Shown here piece after piece: positions 1-7,434 of a stretch of 64,000 nucleotides of DNA. A program made the translations under genes and the position numbers. Under the pieces are notes generated by a model. That model searched no databases. It was not told the DNA's origin and saw nothing but the letters and a program-made list of their open reading frames with translations. The DNA comes from Shimia_B sp038525525 (GTDB lineage: Bacteria > Pseudomonadota > Alphaproteobacteria > Rhodobacterales > Rhodobacteraceae): positions 1 through 64,000 of the forward strand of contig JBCBHO010000002.1 of the NCBI GenBank assembly GCA_038525525.1, written 5' to 3'. Each line of letters begins with the position of its first letter. Position 1 is the stretch's first letter.

Positions 1-2
1 CG

Positions 3-18
3 TTAAGGGTTGGTTAAC
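3..18. promoter_or_regulatory. Candidate CtrA binding site
   Basis: The site reads TTAA, seven bases, TTAAC, which matches the full alphaproteobacterial CtrA consensus TTAA-N7-TTAA(C). It lies at the window edge, about 90 bp before parD, so the gene it serves may be outside the window to the left. In DNA this GC-rich, a perfect match by chance is not expected often. CtrA binding itself is inference. Confidence 0.45.
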
Positions 19-80
19 ACCGTGGAAAGAGGGCCCAGCGTATTTGCTTCCTCGCCAAGAACATGGTACGATAAAGTAGT

Positions 81-108
81 ATGAAGTAAGATGAAGGAGT
101 ATCTTCAT
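81..108 (+). promoter_or_regulatory. parDE operator repeats over the ribosome binding site
   Basis: Three copies of a six-base half-site are visible: ATGAAG at 81-86, ATGAAG at 91-96 and its inverse CTTCAT at 103-108. The last two form an inverted repeat with a 6-base spacer that covers the AAGGAG ribosome binding site and the parD start codon. Ribbon-helix-helix antitoxins of the ParD family usually bind such short repeats to repress their own operon, so autoregulation by ParD or ParD-ParE is the likely role. Confidence 0.5.
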
Positions 109-361
109 GAGCATGGTGAAGAAAAGCATTACGGTCACAGACCAGCAGGACGCATTCATTCAGGCGCAGATTGCATCGGGCCGATACGCGTCGGACAGCG
201 AAATCATCCGCGAAGCTTTGCGTGAAAAAGAACACCGCATTGCGGAGATCGACATGCTGCGCGCGAAGCTGGTTGCGTCTGAGCAAAGCGGGTTCAGCGA
301 CCGCACGGCGGAACAGGTTAGAAACGACGCAAAAGACCGCCTGAGACGTGACGAAACTTAA
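107..361 (+). CDS. parD: ParD-family antitoxin
   Basis: An 84-residue protein with the CC2985/ParD pattern: an N-terminal ribbon-helix-helix segment (about residues 4-45) with the typical ASGRYASDSEIIREALR stretch, followed by a polar, probably flexible tail that in this family wraps the toxin. It should neutralise the ParE protein encoded next to it and bind the operator repeats at its own start. The start has a good AAGGAG site 5 bases upstream. The gene ends 14 bp inside parE, so the two are translationally coupled. The pair sits beside mobilization genes, consistent with a stabilisation cassette of a mobile element. Confidence 0.9.
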   Translation: MSMVKKSITVTDQQDAFIQAQIASGRYASDSEIIREALREKEHRIAEIDMLRAKLVASEQSGFSDRTAEQVRNDAKDRLRRDET

Positions 362-641
362 TCTCCGCATCACCGCTGTGGCGGCCCAAGACCTGGACAA
401 TCTCTACACTGAAGGCTGGACGAGATGGGGGGAAGAGAAGGCGGACGCCTACTTCGAGGGCCTTCTCGCGCGTTTTGAACGTATCTGCGAAACCCCGAAA
501 CTCTATGCTCCCGTTGACGAAATCCGGGCCGGATACCGCCGGAGTGTCTACGAAAGCCATGCTATCTACTACCGCATCCAGGATGACACCGTCGAAATCC
601 ATGCGGTGATCAAACATCAGGATATCGGTTCACGCCTCTAA
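348..641 (+). CDS. parE: ParE-family toxin
   Basis: A 97-residue RelE/ParE-superfamily toxin. The sequence starts at a GTG inside parD and shows the family signatures: an N-terminal strand and helix (LRITAVAAQDL), a helical hairpin to about residue 45, and the C-terminal sheet with GYRRSVYESHAIYYRI followed by VIKHQ. ParE toxins typically poison DNA gyrase, while RelE-like members cut mRNA. ParE is favoured here because the partner is a ParD antitoxin. No sign of damage is seen, so the pair should be functional. Confidence 0.88.
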   Translation: MTKLNLRITAVAAQDLDNLYTEGWTRWGEEKADAYFEGLLARFERICETPKLYAPVDEIRAGYRRSVYESHAIYYRIQDDTVEIHAVIKHQDIGSRL

Positions 642-658
642 TAGGCGCGCAGAAGACC

Positions 659-862
659 TTACCGCTCTATTTCACGGGTAGCACAGTGGGCTTTCTGGCG
701 TTCCGCGCGAGGCTTGAGTTTCTGCCGCTCGAAATGGTGCGCGTAGAGCTGATCAAGAGCCGCCCGCAGGACGTCTTCGTCCCGCCCGCCGGTGGTCTTA
801 GATAGCTCTTCGAGCTTCATGGTCTCGCGGTCGTCAAAATCAACAAGCACGGTTCTGGTCAT
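659..862 (-). CDS. Small protein of the mob operon, possible DNA-binding protein
   Basis: A 67-residue charged protein that I do not recognise. The ATG at 862 is chosen because a GGAAGGGA ribosome binding site lies just upstream, while the longer ORF to 910 lacks one. The N-terminus (MTRTVLVDFDDRETMKL) followed by two predicted helices resembles a ribbon-helix-helix fold, and the tail is basic. It is the last gene of the leftward mob cluster, 16 bp after the coiled-coil gene. A role as an accessory DNA-binding or relaxosome protein is inference from context only. Confidence 0.6.
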   Translation of the reverse strand: MTRTVLVDFDDRETMKLEELSKTTGGRDEDVLRAALDQLYAHHFERQKLKPRAERQKAHCATREIER

Positions 863-878
863 GATGTTTTCCCTTCCA

Positions 879-1181
879 TCATTGAGGTTCAATCTCTGGG
901 CCGCGATCACGATCCTGGTCGCGGTTTGCTCGATGGCGCTTCTCGCGTGCCGTACGGTCAGGTCCGTTAGGTGGAAGCTGGCCGCCTATCTCCAGCAATC
1001 GTGCAATATCGCTTCGGAGCGCGTCTAGCTCTTGGTGCTGCGATGACCGCTGCGCCTTAATCCGCGCCTGTAATGCACGGCGCTCTTGAAGCTGCGCGCG
1101 GATCACGGCCTGCCTTTCCGCGCGATCACGATCCATCGCGCGTGACGCCTCAATCTCGTTTTGCAGGCGCACTTTCTTCAA
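879..1181 (-). CDS. Coiled-coil protein downstream of the relaxase
   Basis: A 100-residue, Arg/Glu/Gln-rich protein predicted to be almost entirely helical. Residues 1-65 have a continuous coiled-coil pattern (IEASRAMDRDRAERQAVIR), and the tail is basic and disordered. It begins 27 bp after the relaxase stop and is evidently cotranscribed with mobC and the relaxase. Small coiled-coil partners are common in mobilization operons. No specific family is recognised, and a function as relaxosome accessory factor is an inference. Confidence 0.6.
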   Translation of the reverse strand: MKKVRLQNEIEASRAMDRDRAERQAVIRAQLQERRALQARIKAQRSSQHQELDALRSDIARLLEIGGQLPPNGPDRTAREKRHRANRDQDRDRGPEIEPQ

Positions 1182-1208
1182 CGCCCCCGTAATCCAACTC
1201 CAGAGACC

Positions 1209-2192
1209 TTAAATGCCGCGTGGCAGCCGGGCGGCGCGCGCCCGGTCTTCCCTCTGCCAGCGGTCCTTTTGCGAGGCCTTCAGGTTCGCGCGCTTCTTTC
1301 TATGACGATCCACCATTTGCTGGCGTTGATACTCCAGAGCTAGTCCTTGCTTGCGCAGGCGTTTTTCTAGCTGCTCTGCGTGGGATTTGAGCTGATCGGT
1401 CATGCTTTCGGCCAGCAAAGCCCTTCGCTCTTGAACACTGGGCAGGGCCTTCGGATCGCCAAGCAGATGTTGCAACTCGCGCGATTTGGCGCCGGTGAGA
1501 CGGCCAAGCGAATAGACCTCGCCATGAAGATCGATAACCGCAAAGCCGCGTCGTTCCCCGCGTGCCAGATAGAGGCCTCGTTCACGAAGACGTGCTTCCA
1601 GTGCCGCCCGCGAGCCCGATGCGTTCCACATCTCGCGAACCTGCGCTTTCATCCGTTTGGGATCGCGCCCGGCACGCTTTGCCTGTTGCCATTCCGCAAG
1701 CGTGAAGTTGAGCGGGTCGCGGGCTTTGCCGTTCTTGAAGCCATTCGGCAAATCCCAGCCATGTTCGAGGAAAAGCTCTTTTGCCACCGCGTTCAGCTTG
1801 CGCTTGAAGTGCGGGAGTTCCACCGCCTTCATTTTCTCGGGATCAATGCGGCTCCAAACGGCATGCGCATGTCTGCGCCCTTCCTTTTCATGAAAGACGA
1901 TGGCCCGTGGTTGGCCGTCCAGACCGAGCCGCGCTTCAATCTGCGCAATGGCCGCCTCAAAAACCTCGACAGGCACGTCTGCAGAGTCCGGCGGGCTCAG
2001 TGAGAGGGAAAACAGGAAATTCTTGCAGCGTGTGCCGCGTGCAATCGCCTGCGTCTCCTGGAACGCTCCGGCAAGGTCGTCGGCCAAAAAGCCACGGAGC
2101 TCATGCAGATCGACATGCTCATTGTCATGACCGTTCATCAGGTGGCGGGCCAGATTGCTTGCATTACCGCGTTCGGAGCCTTTCAGGATCAT
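1209..2192 (-). CDS. Relaxase / mobilization nuclease
   Basis: A 327-residue relaxase-domain protein that would nick oriT and pilot the transferred strand. The metal-binding His motif is visible as HEKEGRRHAHAVW at residues 101-113, with His101, His108 and His110. A helical region from about 165 leads to a basic coiled-coil C-terminus rich in Arg, Lys and Gln. There is no helicase or primase domain, so this is a minimal mobilization relaxase that would need a helper conjugation system. The first tyrosine occurs only at residue 208, so the usual N-terminal catalytic tyrosine is missing. His17, His22, His26 and His30 are the available nucleophile candidates. The start overlaps mobC by 4 bp. Confidence 0.8.
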   Translation of the reverse strand: MILKGSERGNASNLARHLMNGHDNEHVDLHELRGFLADDLAGAFQETQAIARGTRCKNFLFSLSLSPPDSADVPVEVFEAAIAQIEARLGLDGQPRAIVFHEKEGRRHAHAVWSRIDPEKMKAVELPHFKRKLNAVAKELFLEHGWDLPNGFKNGKARDPLNFTLAEWQQAKRAGRDPKRMKAQVREMWNASGSRAALEARLRERGLYLARGERRGFAVIDLHGEVYSLGRLTGAKSRELQHLLGDPKALPSVQERRALLAESMTDQLKSHAEQLEKRLRKQGLALEYQRQQMVDRHRKKRANLKASQKDRWQREDRARAARLPRGI

Positions 2193-2608
2193 GGCTGCGG
2201 CTCCTGACGCTCCAAGTCCTGTAGCCCGAGTGCCCGAACGAGTATGTCCCGCATCTCTGTTATGTCGGTGCAGGCCAGTTTAAGCTCTGCCTCCGTATCC
2301 GGCGTGACCGGCAACGAGCCTGAGTGTACAGCTTTTGCCAATTGATTGACGTTGGAAGACAGCCGTGACGCGCCCAGCAACGCAAGCAATCGGGCCAGTT
2401 CAGCATGGTCTGCAACGGGTTTGGTGCCCCGCCGCTGGACGCTGGGAAGTTCCTGCTTGAATAGAACGGCCATGATGTAGGCTCCAAGCGGAACGCCGTT
2501 GGCGGCGTCTTCCAGCTTCGCTCGCTCCTCAAACGTCAGCCGAAGAGAGAACGGCGGCGGCGTTTTGCCCTTTGTTGCCTTGCGAAATTCACGGTGCGGG
2601 ATCGTCAT
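2189..2608 (-). CDS. mobC: MobC-like relaxosome accessory protein
   Basis: A 139-residue protein with the MobC pattern: an N-terminal ribbon-helix-helix segment (PPFSLRLTFEERAKLEDAAN), the family's 'PLGAYI' helix start near residue 40, and the C-terminal SSNVNQLAKA helix near residue 85. MobC proteins bind oriT and help the relaxase melt and nick the origin. It overlaps the relaxase by 4 bp and is overlapped at its own start by a short upstream ORF. No oriT could be identified with confidence nearby. Confidence 0.8.
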   Translation of the reverse strand: MTIPHREFRKATKGKTPPPFSLRLTFEERAKLEDAANGVPLGAYIMAVLFKQELPSVQRRGTKPVADHAELARLLALLGASRLSSNVNQLAKAVHSGSLPVTPDTEAELKLACTDITEMRDILVRALGLQDLERQEPQP

Positions 2609-2711
2609 CGTCGCACCTCAGATCGTCTAGATCAAAGTGCGACAACTGCGCGTTCCATTCCTGGAGCGTGTCGAACAATTGGTTCGACTCCTCTCCAGTC
2701 AGGTCCACCAC
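2589..2711 (-). pseudogene. Truncated ORF at the mob/chromosome junction
   Basis: An acidic reading frame whose last about 40 codons (DLTGEESNQLFDTLQEWNAQ and onward, ending CDDDDPAP) run into mobC with a 20-bp overlap. This is typical of a genuine upstream gene of the mob operon. The frame stays open further upstream, but only across the 3' end of the sulfotransferase gene, where it loses sense. Two adjacent GTG codons at 2711 and 2708 are the only plausible starts and have no Shine-Dalgarno sequence. It is best read as the 3' remnant of a longer gene cut by the junction. A real 40-residue protein cannot be excluded. Confidence 0.45.
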
Positions 2712-2725
2712 TTCACCACAAGATG

Positions 2726-4138
2726 TCAGATCGAGGCTGCCGCCAGTGACCGGTAGAGCGCCTCGGCTTCCGCCATGAGCTGGGCGTCGAAGAGATGCGT
2801 CGGCGCGTCATCCGATCCCGCGCGGAAGAAGGTGCTGAAATCCTGGTCGGACGCGAGGTTGAGGGTCCCGAGCAGGGCTTGCATCGTCTCGTTTGGCGCG
2901 GCGCGCAGGCGGTTCTGATCCACGAGGATGGCGCCCTCGCGTCGGGCCGACACATGGCGGAAGGCAGCGATCCAGTAGGCGAGCCAGTAGTCCGGCATGT
3001 CGGGCGCCAGTCCGTCGAAAGCACCCTCGAAACCCAGTCGCTTGTGCAATGCTCCAAACTCGAAATGACCGATATCGGCCATGTACTTTCGGCCAAAATC
3101 ATCAGTCTTGTGCCGCTCCGTGAAGCGCTGATGTTGCCGCATGAGCGACGCGGCGTGCGCGGCCGGGTGCCGGACGGGGATCACGATCTGCGCGCCCGGG
3201 AACATCTCTGGCAAAATATCGAGGCGGGCGATGTTGGCATTGTTCTTGGAAAGATACCGGCCACCTGGCGCGCGGAGCGCCGTGACCTTCTGAAAGGCTT
3301 TGCGGAGGGCGGTGGTCTTCTCCGCGTCGGCATCCTTCCAGAGCGGGATCACCGGCCCCTCGTATGCCGCGGGCCTATGCTGGATCCAGTAGACCTCGTC
3401 GAACGCCTCGGCGCTGTCGAGATCGATCTCCATCCCATCTCCATGGGCGCGTTCGGTCCGCGCCACCTGACGCTTGCCGGAGAGGGCGTCCCAGAGGATC
3501 GGGGCCGTCACGAAAGGCATGTCTCGGTAGCGAAGGGTCGCGGTGCCGGGGACCGTCGCGAGGGCGTTGAGCAGCGCTGTCGTCCCGCCACGCGCCAAGG
3601 ACGTGACGAAGATCGGGGCGTCCATCTCCGCGGCGTTGATGCGGCGCGCGAAGAGGCGATTTTCGATGCGCGACAGGCCCCGCTGCAGGGCGGGGCTCGC
3701 AAAGGCGAGGCTATGGAGCATCTGATCGCCCGCGCCGCTATCCCGCTCCTGTCCGCGGCTCAGGGTCCAGGCCGCGGCACAGGCCACGAGCGACACGACG
3801 AGAATGAAGTCGACACGAAGCAGCACGTCGAATGAGGCCGCGCTTGGCACGAGCCCCAGCTGCGCGGCCGCGTAAATAGGTAGGGCCGCGGCACCGAGCG
3901 CCGCCGCCATGCGCCACAGGATCGCCCAGGCGCGGCGGAAGAGCGCGAAACCGGCCTGCCGGACGGCGCGCTCCTTGGCATCGTCATCGAGGCTTGGGTC
4001 GAACATGGCGGAGAGCCCGCCGGTCACCTCGCCGGCCATGCCGCCCACGACACTCAGAACCCGCGCCCGCCACAGGGCATAGGCAAATCCCGCCACCGCG
4101 AGGAGCGCGATGACGAGCGGAGCCATGCTCGCGTCCAT
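2726..4138 (-). CDS. Membrane-anchored sulfotransferase family protein
   Basis: A 470-residue protein. One hydrophobic segment lies at the N-terminus (residues 5-24) and two more at about 85-110 and 112-135, followed by a cytosolic-type sulfotransferase domain. The PAPS 5'-phosphosulfate loop is visible as TSLARGGTTALLNAL near residue 180, and a probable 3'-phosphate loop as VIPVRHPAAHAASL near residue 330. It should move sulfate from PAPS onto a carbohydrate or other surface acceptor at the membrane. Its neighbours, an ASST-like protein and a glycosyltransferase-like protein, suggest sulfated cell-surface material. The substrate is not predictable. The gene ends about 15 bp from the mob remnant. 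Confidence 0.82.
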   Translation of the reverse strand: MDASMAPLVIALLAVAGFAYALWRARVLSVVGGMAGEVTGGLSAMFDPSLDDDAKERAVRQAGFALFRRAWAILWRMAAALGAAALPIYAAAQLGLVPSAASFDVLLRVDFILVVSLVACAAAWTLSRGQERDSGAGDQMLHSLAFASPALQRGLSRIENRLFARRINAAEMDAPIFVTSLARGGTTALLNALATVPGTATLRYRDMPFVTAPILWDALSGKRQVARTERAHGDGMEIDLDSAEAFDEVYWIQHRPAAYEGPVIPLWKDADAEKTTALRKAFQKVTALRAPGGRYLSKNNANIARLDILPEMFPGAQIVIPVRHPAAHAASLMRQHQRFTERHKTDDFGRKYMADIGHFEFGALHKRLGFEGAFDGLAPDMPDYWLAYWIAAFRHVSARREGAILVDQNRLRAAPNETMQALLGTLNLASDQDFSTFFRAGSDDAPTHLFDAQLMAEAEALYRSLAAASI

Positions 4139-4139
4139 G

Positions 4140-4337
4140 TTAGTCCTGTGCGGCTGCTTTGCGGGCTTTCAGCGCGCGCTTGATTGGGAAATAGAGAAAG
4201 CCCGCGATCAGCAGGACGACCCCGGCCAACACGGCGACAGCCGCGAGGATTGCGCCGGCACCGGCGCCAGGGCCCACATAGGCCTGCGCAGGGGCCGCGA
4301 TGAGCGCGAAAAGAGCGATCAGGGAAAGGTTCTTCAT
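4140..4337 (-). CDS. Small exported membrane protein
   Basis: A 65-residue protein starting at an ATG preceded by GGAGG, so the longer ORF is rejected. It has a signal peptide (MKNLSLIALFALIAAPAQA), then a Gly/Ala stretch YVGPGAGAGA, one membrane helix (about residues 29-50) and a short basic tail. The YVGPGAG motif after the signal peptide recurs in small membrane proteins near exopolysaccharide or sulfation genes of marine alphaproteobacteria, as far as I recall. It lies 1 bp upstream of the sulfotransferase start and is surely cotranscribed. Function is unknown. Confidence 0.75.
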   Translation of the reverse strand: MKNLSLIALFALIAAPAQAYVGPGAGAGAILAAVAVLAGVVLLIAGFLYFPIKRALKARKAAAQD

Positions 4338-4553
4338 TGCTTTGCCTCCAAGTCGGCGCCTCGGCACGGGCACCGTTCCAGTCGGCAGGAGATAAGCCGT
4401 GAAAAGCGCGCATTTTTGCGGTTCGAAATGCGGCGAAATCAGGGCATTTCGGATGGCCACGGGCCTGCAAAGGGGCTGGCTTGGAAACCGCGAACCGGGC
4501 ATTATCAGCGCAACGACACGTGGCAACACGGCGACCGAGAGCAGCGAGGCATC

Positions 4554-5831
4554 ATGGCAGAAAACCAGGGCGATAGGATCGCGCGCGCGATCTCACGAGG
4601 CGCGGGCCTTCTCATCATTGCGGGTCTGATCTACGCGCTGGGGGCACGGGCCGAGCGCAACGATGCCTGGCCGCTGAGTTCCGTTCGAGACGCGACGACG
4701 ATCATCACCGGCCTCATCCGAGACGGGGAAGTGATCCCGCCCGGCCGCCGCGTGCCCGCCCCTCCCGGCGCGCCGCGCGAGCGGGTCACGTTTCACGATG
4801 CAGGCGCGGCCGTGGGCGAGGGTCACTATGCGCTTCTCGGCTGGGACGTGGCCGCGGGGCATTACGGGCTGTTTTTCCACGCCAGCGACGGCACGCTGCT
4901 GCACACCACGCCCATCGACGAGATGAGCTTTGATGCGCGCGCCGAGCACAATTCCAACGCGCCCCACGCCATGCAGATGCTCCCCGATGGCTCCGTGCTG
5001 GTGAGCTTCGACTGGCTGGGCACGGTCGCGCGGCTCGACGCTTGTGGAAATCCTGTCTGGCAGCGGGAAGGCTTTTATCACCATTCCTTCGAACCCGCCG
5101 CCGACGGCGGCATTTGGACATGGTGGGGAGAGCTCACAGCCTACGGTCAGGTTCAGGACATCCTGAAGTTTGACCCGGAGACCGGCGAGGACATCACGCG
5201 CATTTCCTTCACCGAGGACGTCGTCATGCGGGACGCGCAATCCGCGCTTCTCTATTCCTTCCTGCCGGGAGCCGCTTTCACGCCCGACGACGAGAACCCG
5301 CTGGATATCTTCCATCCCAATGACGCCGAGGAGCTCCTGCCGGAGATGGCAGACGCCTTTCCGATGCTCGCGGCAGGCGACCTCATGCTGTCGATCCGCG
5401 AGCTCGATCTCGTGACGATCATCGACCCTGAGACCGGTGAAACGAAGTGGTCTCAACAGGGGCCGTGGCTCAAGCAGCACGATCCGGATTTCCTCCCGGA
5501 CGGAACGATCTCGGTGTACAACAACAGCCGCTTCCGCCCGAATTCGTCGATCATGGTCATCGATCCGATGACCCGCGAGGTGACGAATCCGATCCCCGGC
5601 CTCGACGTGCCCTTCAAGAGCGCCTTCCGCGGCAAGCACCAGCATCTGCCCAACGGCAACATCCTCATCACCATCCCGGAACAGGGGCAGGTGCTCGAAG
5701 TCACCGCGGACGGCGCCGTGGCGGTCGAATTCAACAACCCGGCAGCCCGGGAGGGCTTCAACGAGGATATCGTCAACGCGAAATGGTACGCTCCGGGATA
5801 CTTCGAGACCCTGCCAGCTTGCGGGGGCTAG
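4554..5831 (+). CDS. Arylsulfotransferase (ASST)-like exported beta-propeller protein
   Basis: A 425-residue protein with an N-terminal membrane anchor or uncleaved signal (residues 14-32) and a large extracytoplasmic domain. The repeated blades with NAPHAMQMLPDGSVLVSFD, FEPAADGGIWTW, WLKQHDPDFLPDGTISVYNN and GKHQHLPNGNILIT match the ASST/ASST_2 propeller, in which histidines of such motifs form the active site of PAPS-independent sulfotransferases. Homologues with unproven activity are common. The ATG at 4554 is the only start in this frame near a ribosome site (GCGAGG). It is followed after 4 bp by the glycosyltransferase-like gene and divergent from the PAPS sulfotransferase pair. Confidence 0.78.
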   Translation: MAENQGDRIARAISRGAGLLIIAGLIYALGARAERNDAWPLSSVRDATTIITGLIRDGEVIPPGRRVPAPPGAPRERVTFHDAGAAVGEGHYALLGWDVAAGHYGLFFHASDGTLLHTTPIDEMSFDARAEHNSNAPHAMQMLPDGSVLVSFDWLGTVARLDACGNPVWQREGFYHHSFEPAADGGIWTWWGELTAYGQVQDILKFDPETGEDITRISFTEDVVMRDAQSALLYSFLPGAAFTPDDENPLDIFHPNDAEELLPEMADAFPMLAAGDLMLSIRELDLVTIIDPETGETKWSQQGPWLKQHDPDFLPDGTISVYNNSRFRPNSSIMVIDPMTREVTNPIPGLDVPFKSAFRGKHQHLPNGNILITIPEQGQVLEVTADGAVAVEFNNPAAREGFNEDIVNAKWYAPGYFETLPACGG

Positions 5832-5835
5832 GCGC

Positions 5836-6819
5836 ATGACCGACTTCAACGTCGTCGTCATCGGTCAGAAAGGCAGGCTCTCCTACGAGGCCGCGCTCTT
5901 CGTGGCGTCGCTCCGCGAGTTCTCCCCCGGCTTCCTGGGCCGCGTTTTCGTGGGCGAGCCCCAGCCCGGGCCGGCATGGCCGCAAGATCCGCGCATGACC
6001 TCGCCCGGCATCCGCGCACTCCTCGAGGACCACGGGGCCGAGATCCTGCCATTCGACAGCGTGCATTTCGGCGCGGCCTACCCGCCGGGCAACAAGATCG
6101 AAGTCTTGAGCGCCCTGCCCGAGGGCGAACCCTTCGTCTTCTTTGACAGCGACACGCTCGTCACCGGTGACCTGTCAGAGGTCCCTTTCGATTTCGAGCG
6201 CCCCTCCGCCTCCCTCAGACGCACGGGCACCTGGCCCGAGATCGAGCTCTACGGCCCCGGCTACACGGCCATCTGGAAATCGCTCTACGAGAAGTTCGGC
6301 CTTGATTTCGAAAGCTCGCTCGATCTGTCCCAGCCGGACGAGTACTGGCAGCGCTACCTCTATTTCAACGCGGGCTTCTTCTTCGGCTCCTGCCCGCGCC
6401 GGTTCGGCGCGCTCTTCACGGAATACGCGACGGCAATCCGGGACGACCCCCCGGAGCCCCTCGTCTGTCAGAAGCTCGATCCCTGGTTGGATCAGGTCGC
6501 ACTGCCGTTGGTCATCCACGCGCTCGGAGGTGGTCGCGACAGCCTCCCCGCGGGATATCTGGACGGTGAGACCACCTGCCACTACCGCTATTTGCCGCTG
6601 CTCTTCGCCCGCGAAAGCGACCGGGTCATTGAAGCTCTGGCTAGGGTCACCGAACCGAATAAGATCAAGAAGGTCTTGAAAGAGCACGACGCCTTCAAGC
6701 GCATGATCTACCAAGGCCGCGGCGCGAAAGTGCGAGAGCTCTTCGACCAGGACAACCTGCCGCGCAAGGAGCAGCAGATCCGCAACACGATCAAGCGCGA
6801 AGGCTTCTGGATGCGCTAG
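5836..6819 (+). CDS. Glycosyltransferase-like protein (GT-A, DxD motif)
   Basis: A 327-residue cytosolic protein. Residues 1-130 have a nucleotide-sugar GT-A style layout ending in PFVFFDSDTLVTGDL, a DxD-type metal motif preceded by a hydrophobic strand. The middle carries YFNAGFFFGSCP, the hallmark of family-8-like glycosyltransferases, and DPWLDQVALP follows near residue 215. The C-terminus is helical and basic. It probably glycosylates a surface polymer or protein. The gene starts 4 bp after the ASST-like gene, so the two are an operon. Its TAG stop shares the bases CTAG with the stop of the convergent VOC gene. No exact family is recognised. Confidence 0.65.
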   Translation: MTDFNVVVIGQKGRLSYEAALFVASLREFSPGFLGRVFVGEPQPGPAWPQDPRMTSPGIRALLEDHGAEILPFDSVHFGAAYPPGNKIEVLSALPEGEPFVFFDSDTLVTGDLSEVPFDFERPSASLRRTGTWPEIELYGPGYTAIWKSLYEKFGLDFESSLDLSQPDEYWQRYLYFNAGFFFGSCPRRFGALFTEYATAIRDDPPEPLVCQKLDPWLDQVALPLVIHALGGGRDSLPAGYLDGETTCHYRYLPLLFARESDRVIEALARVTEPNKIKKVLKEHDAFKRMIYQGRGAKVRELFDQDNLPRKEQQIRNTIKREGFWMR

Positions 6820-7229
6820 TGCGCAAAGATCGCTTCATCCCGCGCAAAGCCCTTCAGCTCGATCGGATTGCCTGATGGATCTTCGAAGAACATCGTCCAC
6901 TGCTCTCCCGGCTCGCCCTCGAAACGGACTTGAGGCGGCAGGATGAAATCCATCTGTGCAGCCTCGAGCCTGTCCGCGACGGCGCGCCAATCCTTGAGCG
7001 AAAGCACCACGCCGAAATGCGGCATGGGCACCAGCGCGTCCCCCACCCTGCCGGTCCGCGCGGTGGCAAGTGGCGGCCCGATATGGAGCGAAAGCTGATG
7101 GCCGAAGAAGCTCACATCCACCCAGGTTTCAGCGCTTCGGCCCTCGCTGGCACCAAGAAGCCCGCAGTAGAAACCTCGCGCGATCGCAAGATCGTGGACG
7201 TTGATCGCCAAGTGGAACGGTGTGAGCAT
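6816..7229 (-). CDS. VOC-family protein (glyoxalase/bleomycin-resistance fold)
   Basis: A 137-residue single VOC domain. The start at 7229 has GAGAGG upstream and gives the classic opening FHLAINVHDLAIARGFYCG. The C-terminal half shows WTMFFEDPSGNPIELKG, with the usual metal-ligand positions His (residue 6), His near 90 (PHFGVVL) and Glu near 125. VOC proteins include glyoxalases, dioxygenases and antibiotic-binding proteins. Nothing in the sequence or neighbours fixes the substrate. Confidence 0.82.
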   Translation of the reverse strand: MLTPFHLAINVHDLAIARGFYCGLLGASEGRSAETWVDVSFFGHQLSLHIGPPLATARTGRVGDALVPMPHFGVVLSLKDWRAVADRLEAAQMDFILPPQVRFEGEPGEQWTMFFEDPSGNPIELKGFARDEAIFAH

Positions 7230-7434
7230 GAGGCCTCTCTTTTCGCATCTCCTAGCAATCGTGAAAGGCGCATCCAACCCGGCTTCGCGCGCTATCGCCG
7301 GTCATGGCGCGAATTGTGCAAGCACCGCGCCGTGCGCTTTCAAATTCGATCCGCCTGCGCTAGGTTAAACCAACGTCTGGAGGCGGCACTTTCCTGTGCC
7401 AAGTCTTGCTCGGGAGGCCCTTGAGAGCGTGGCG

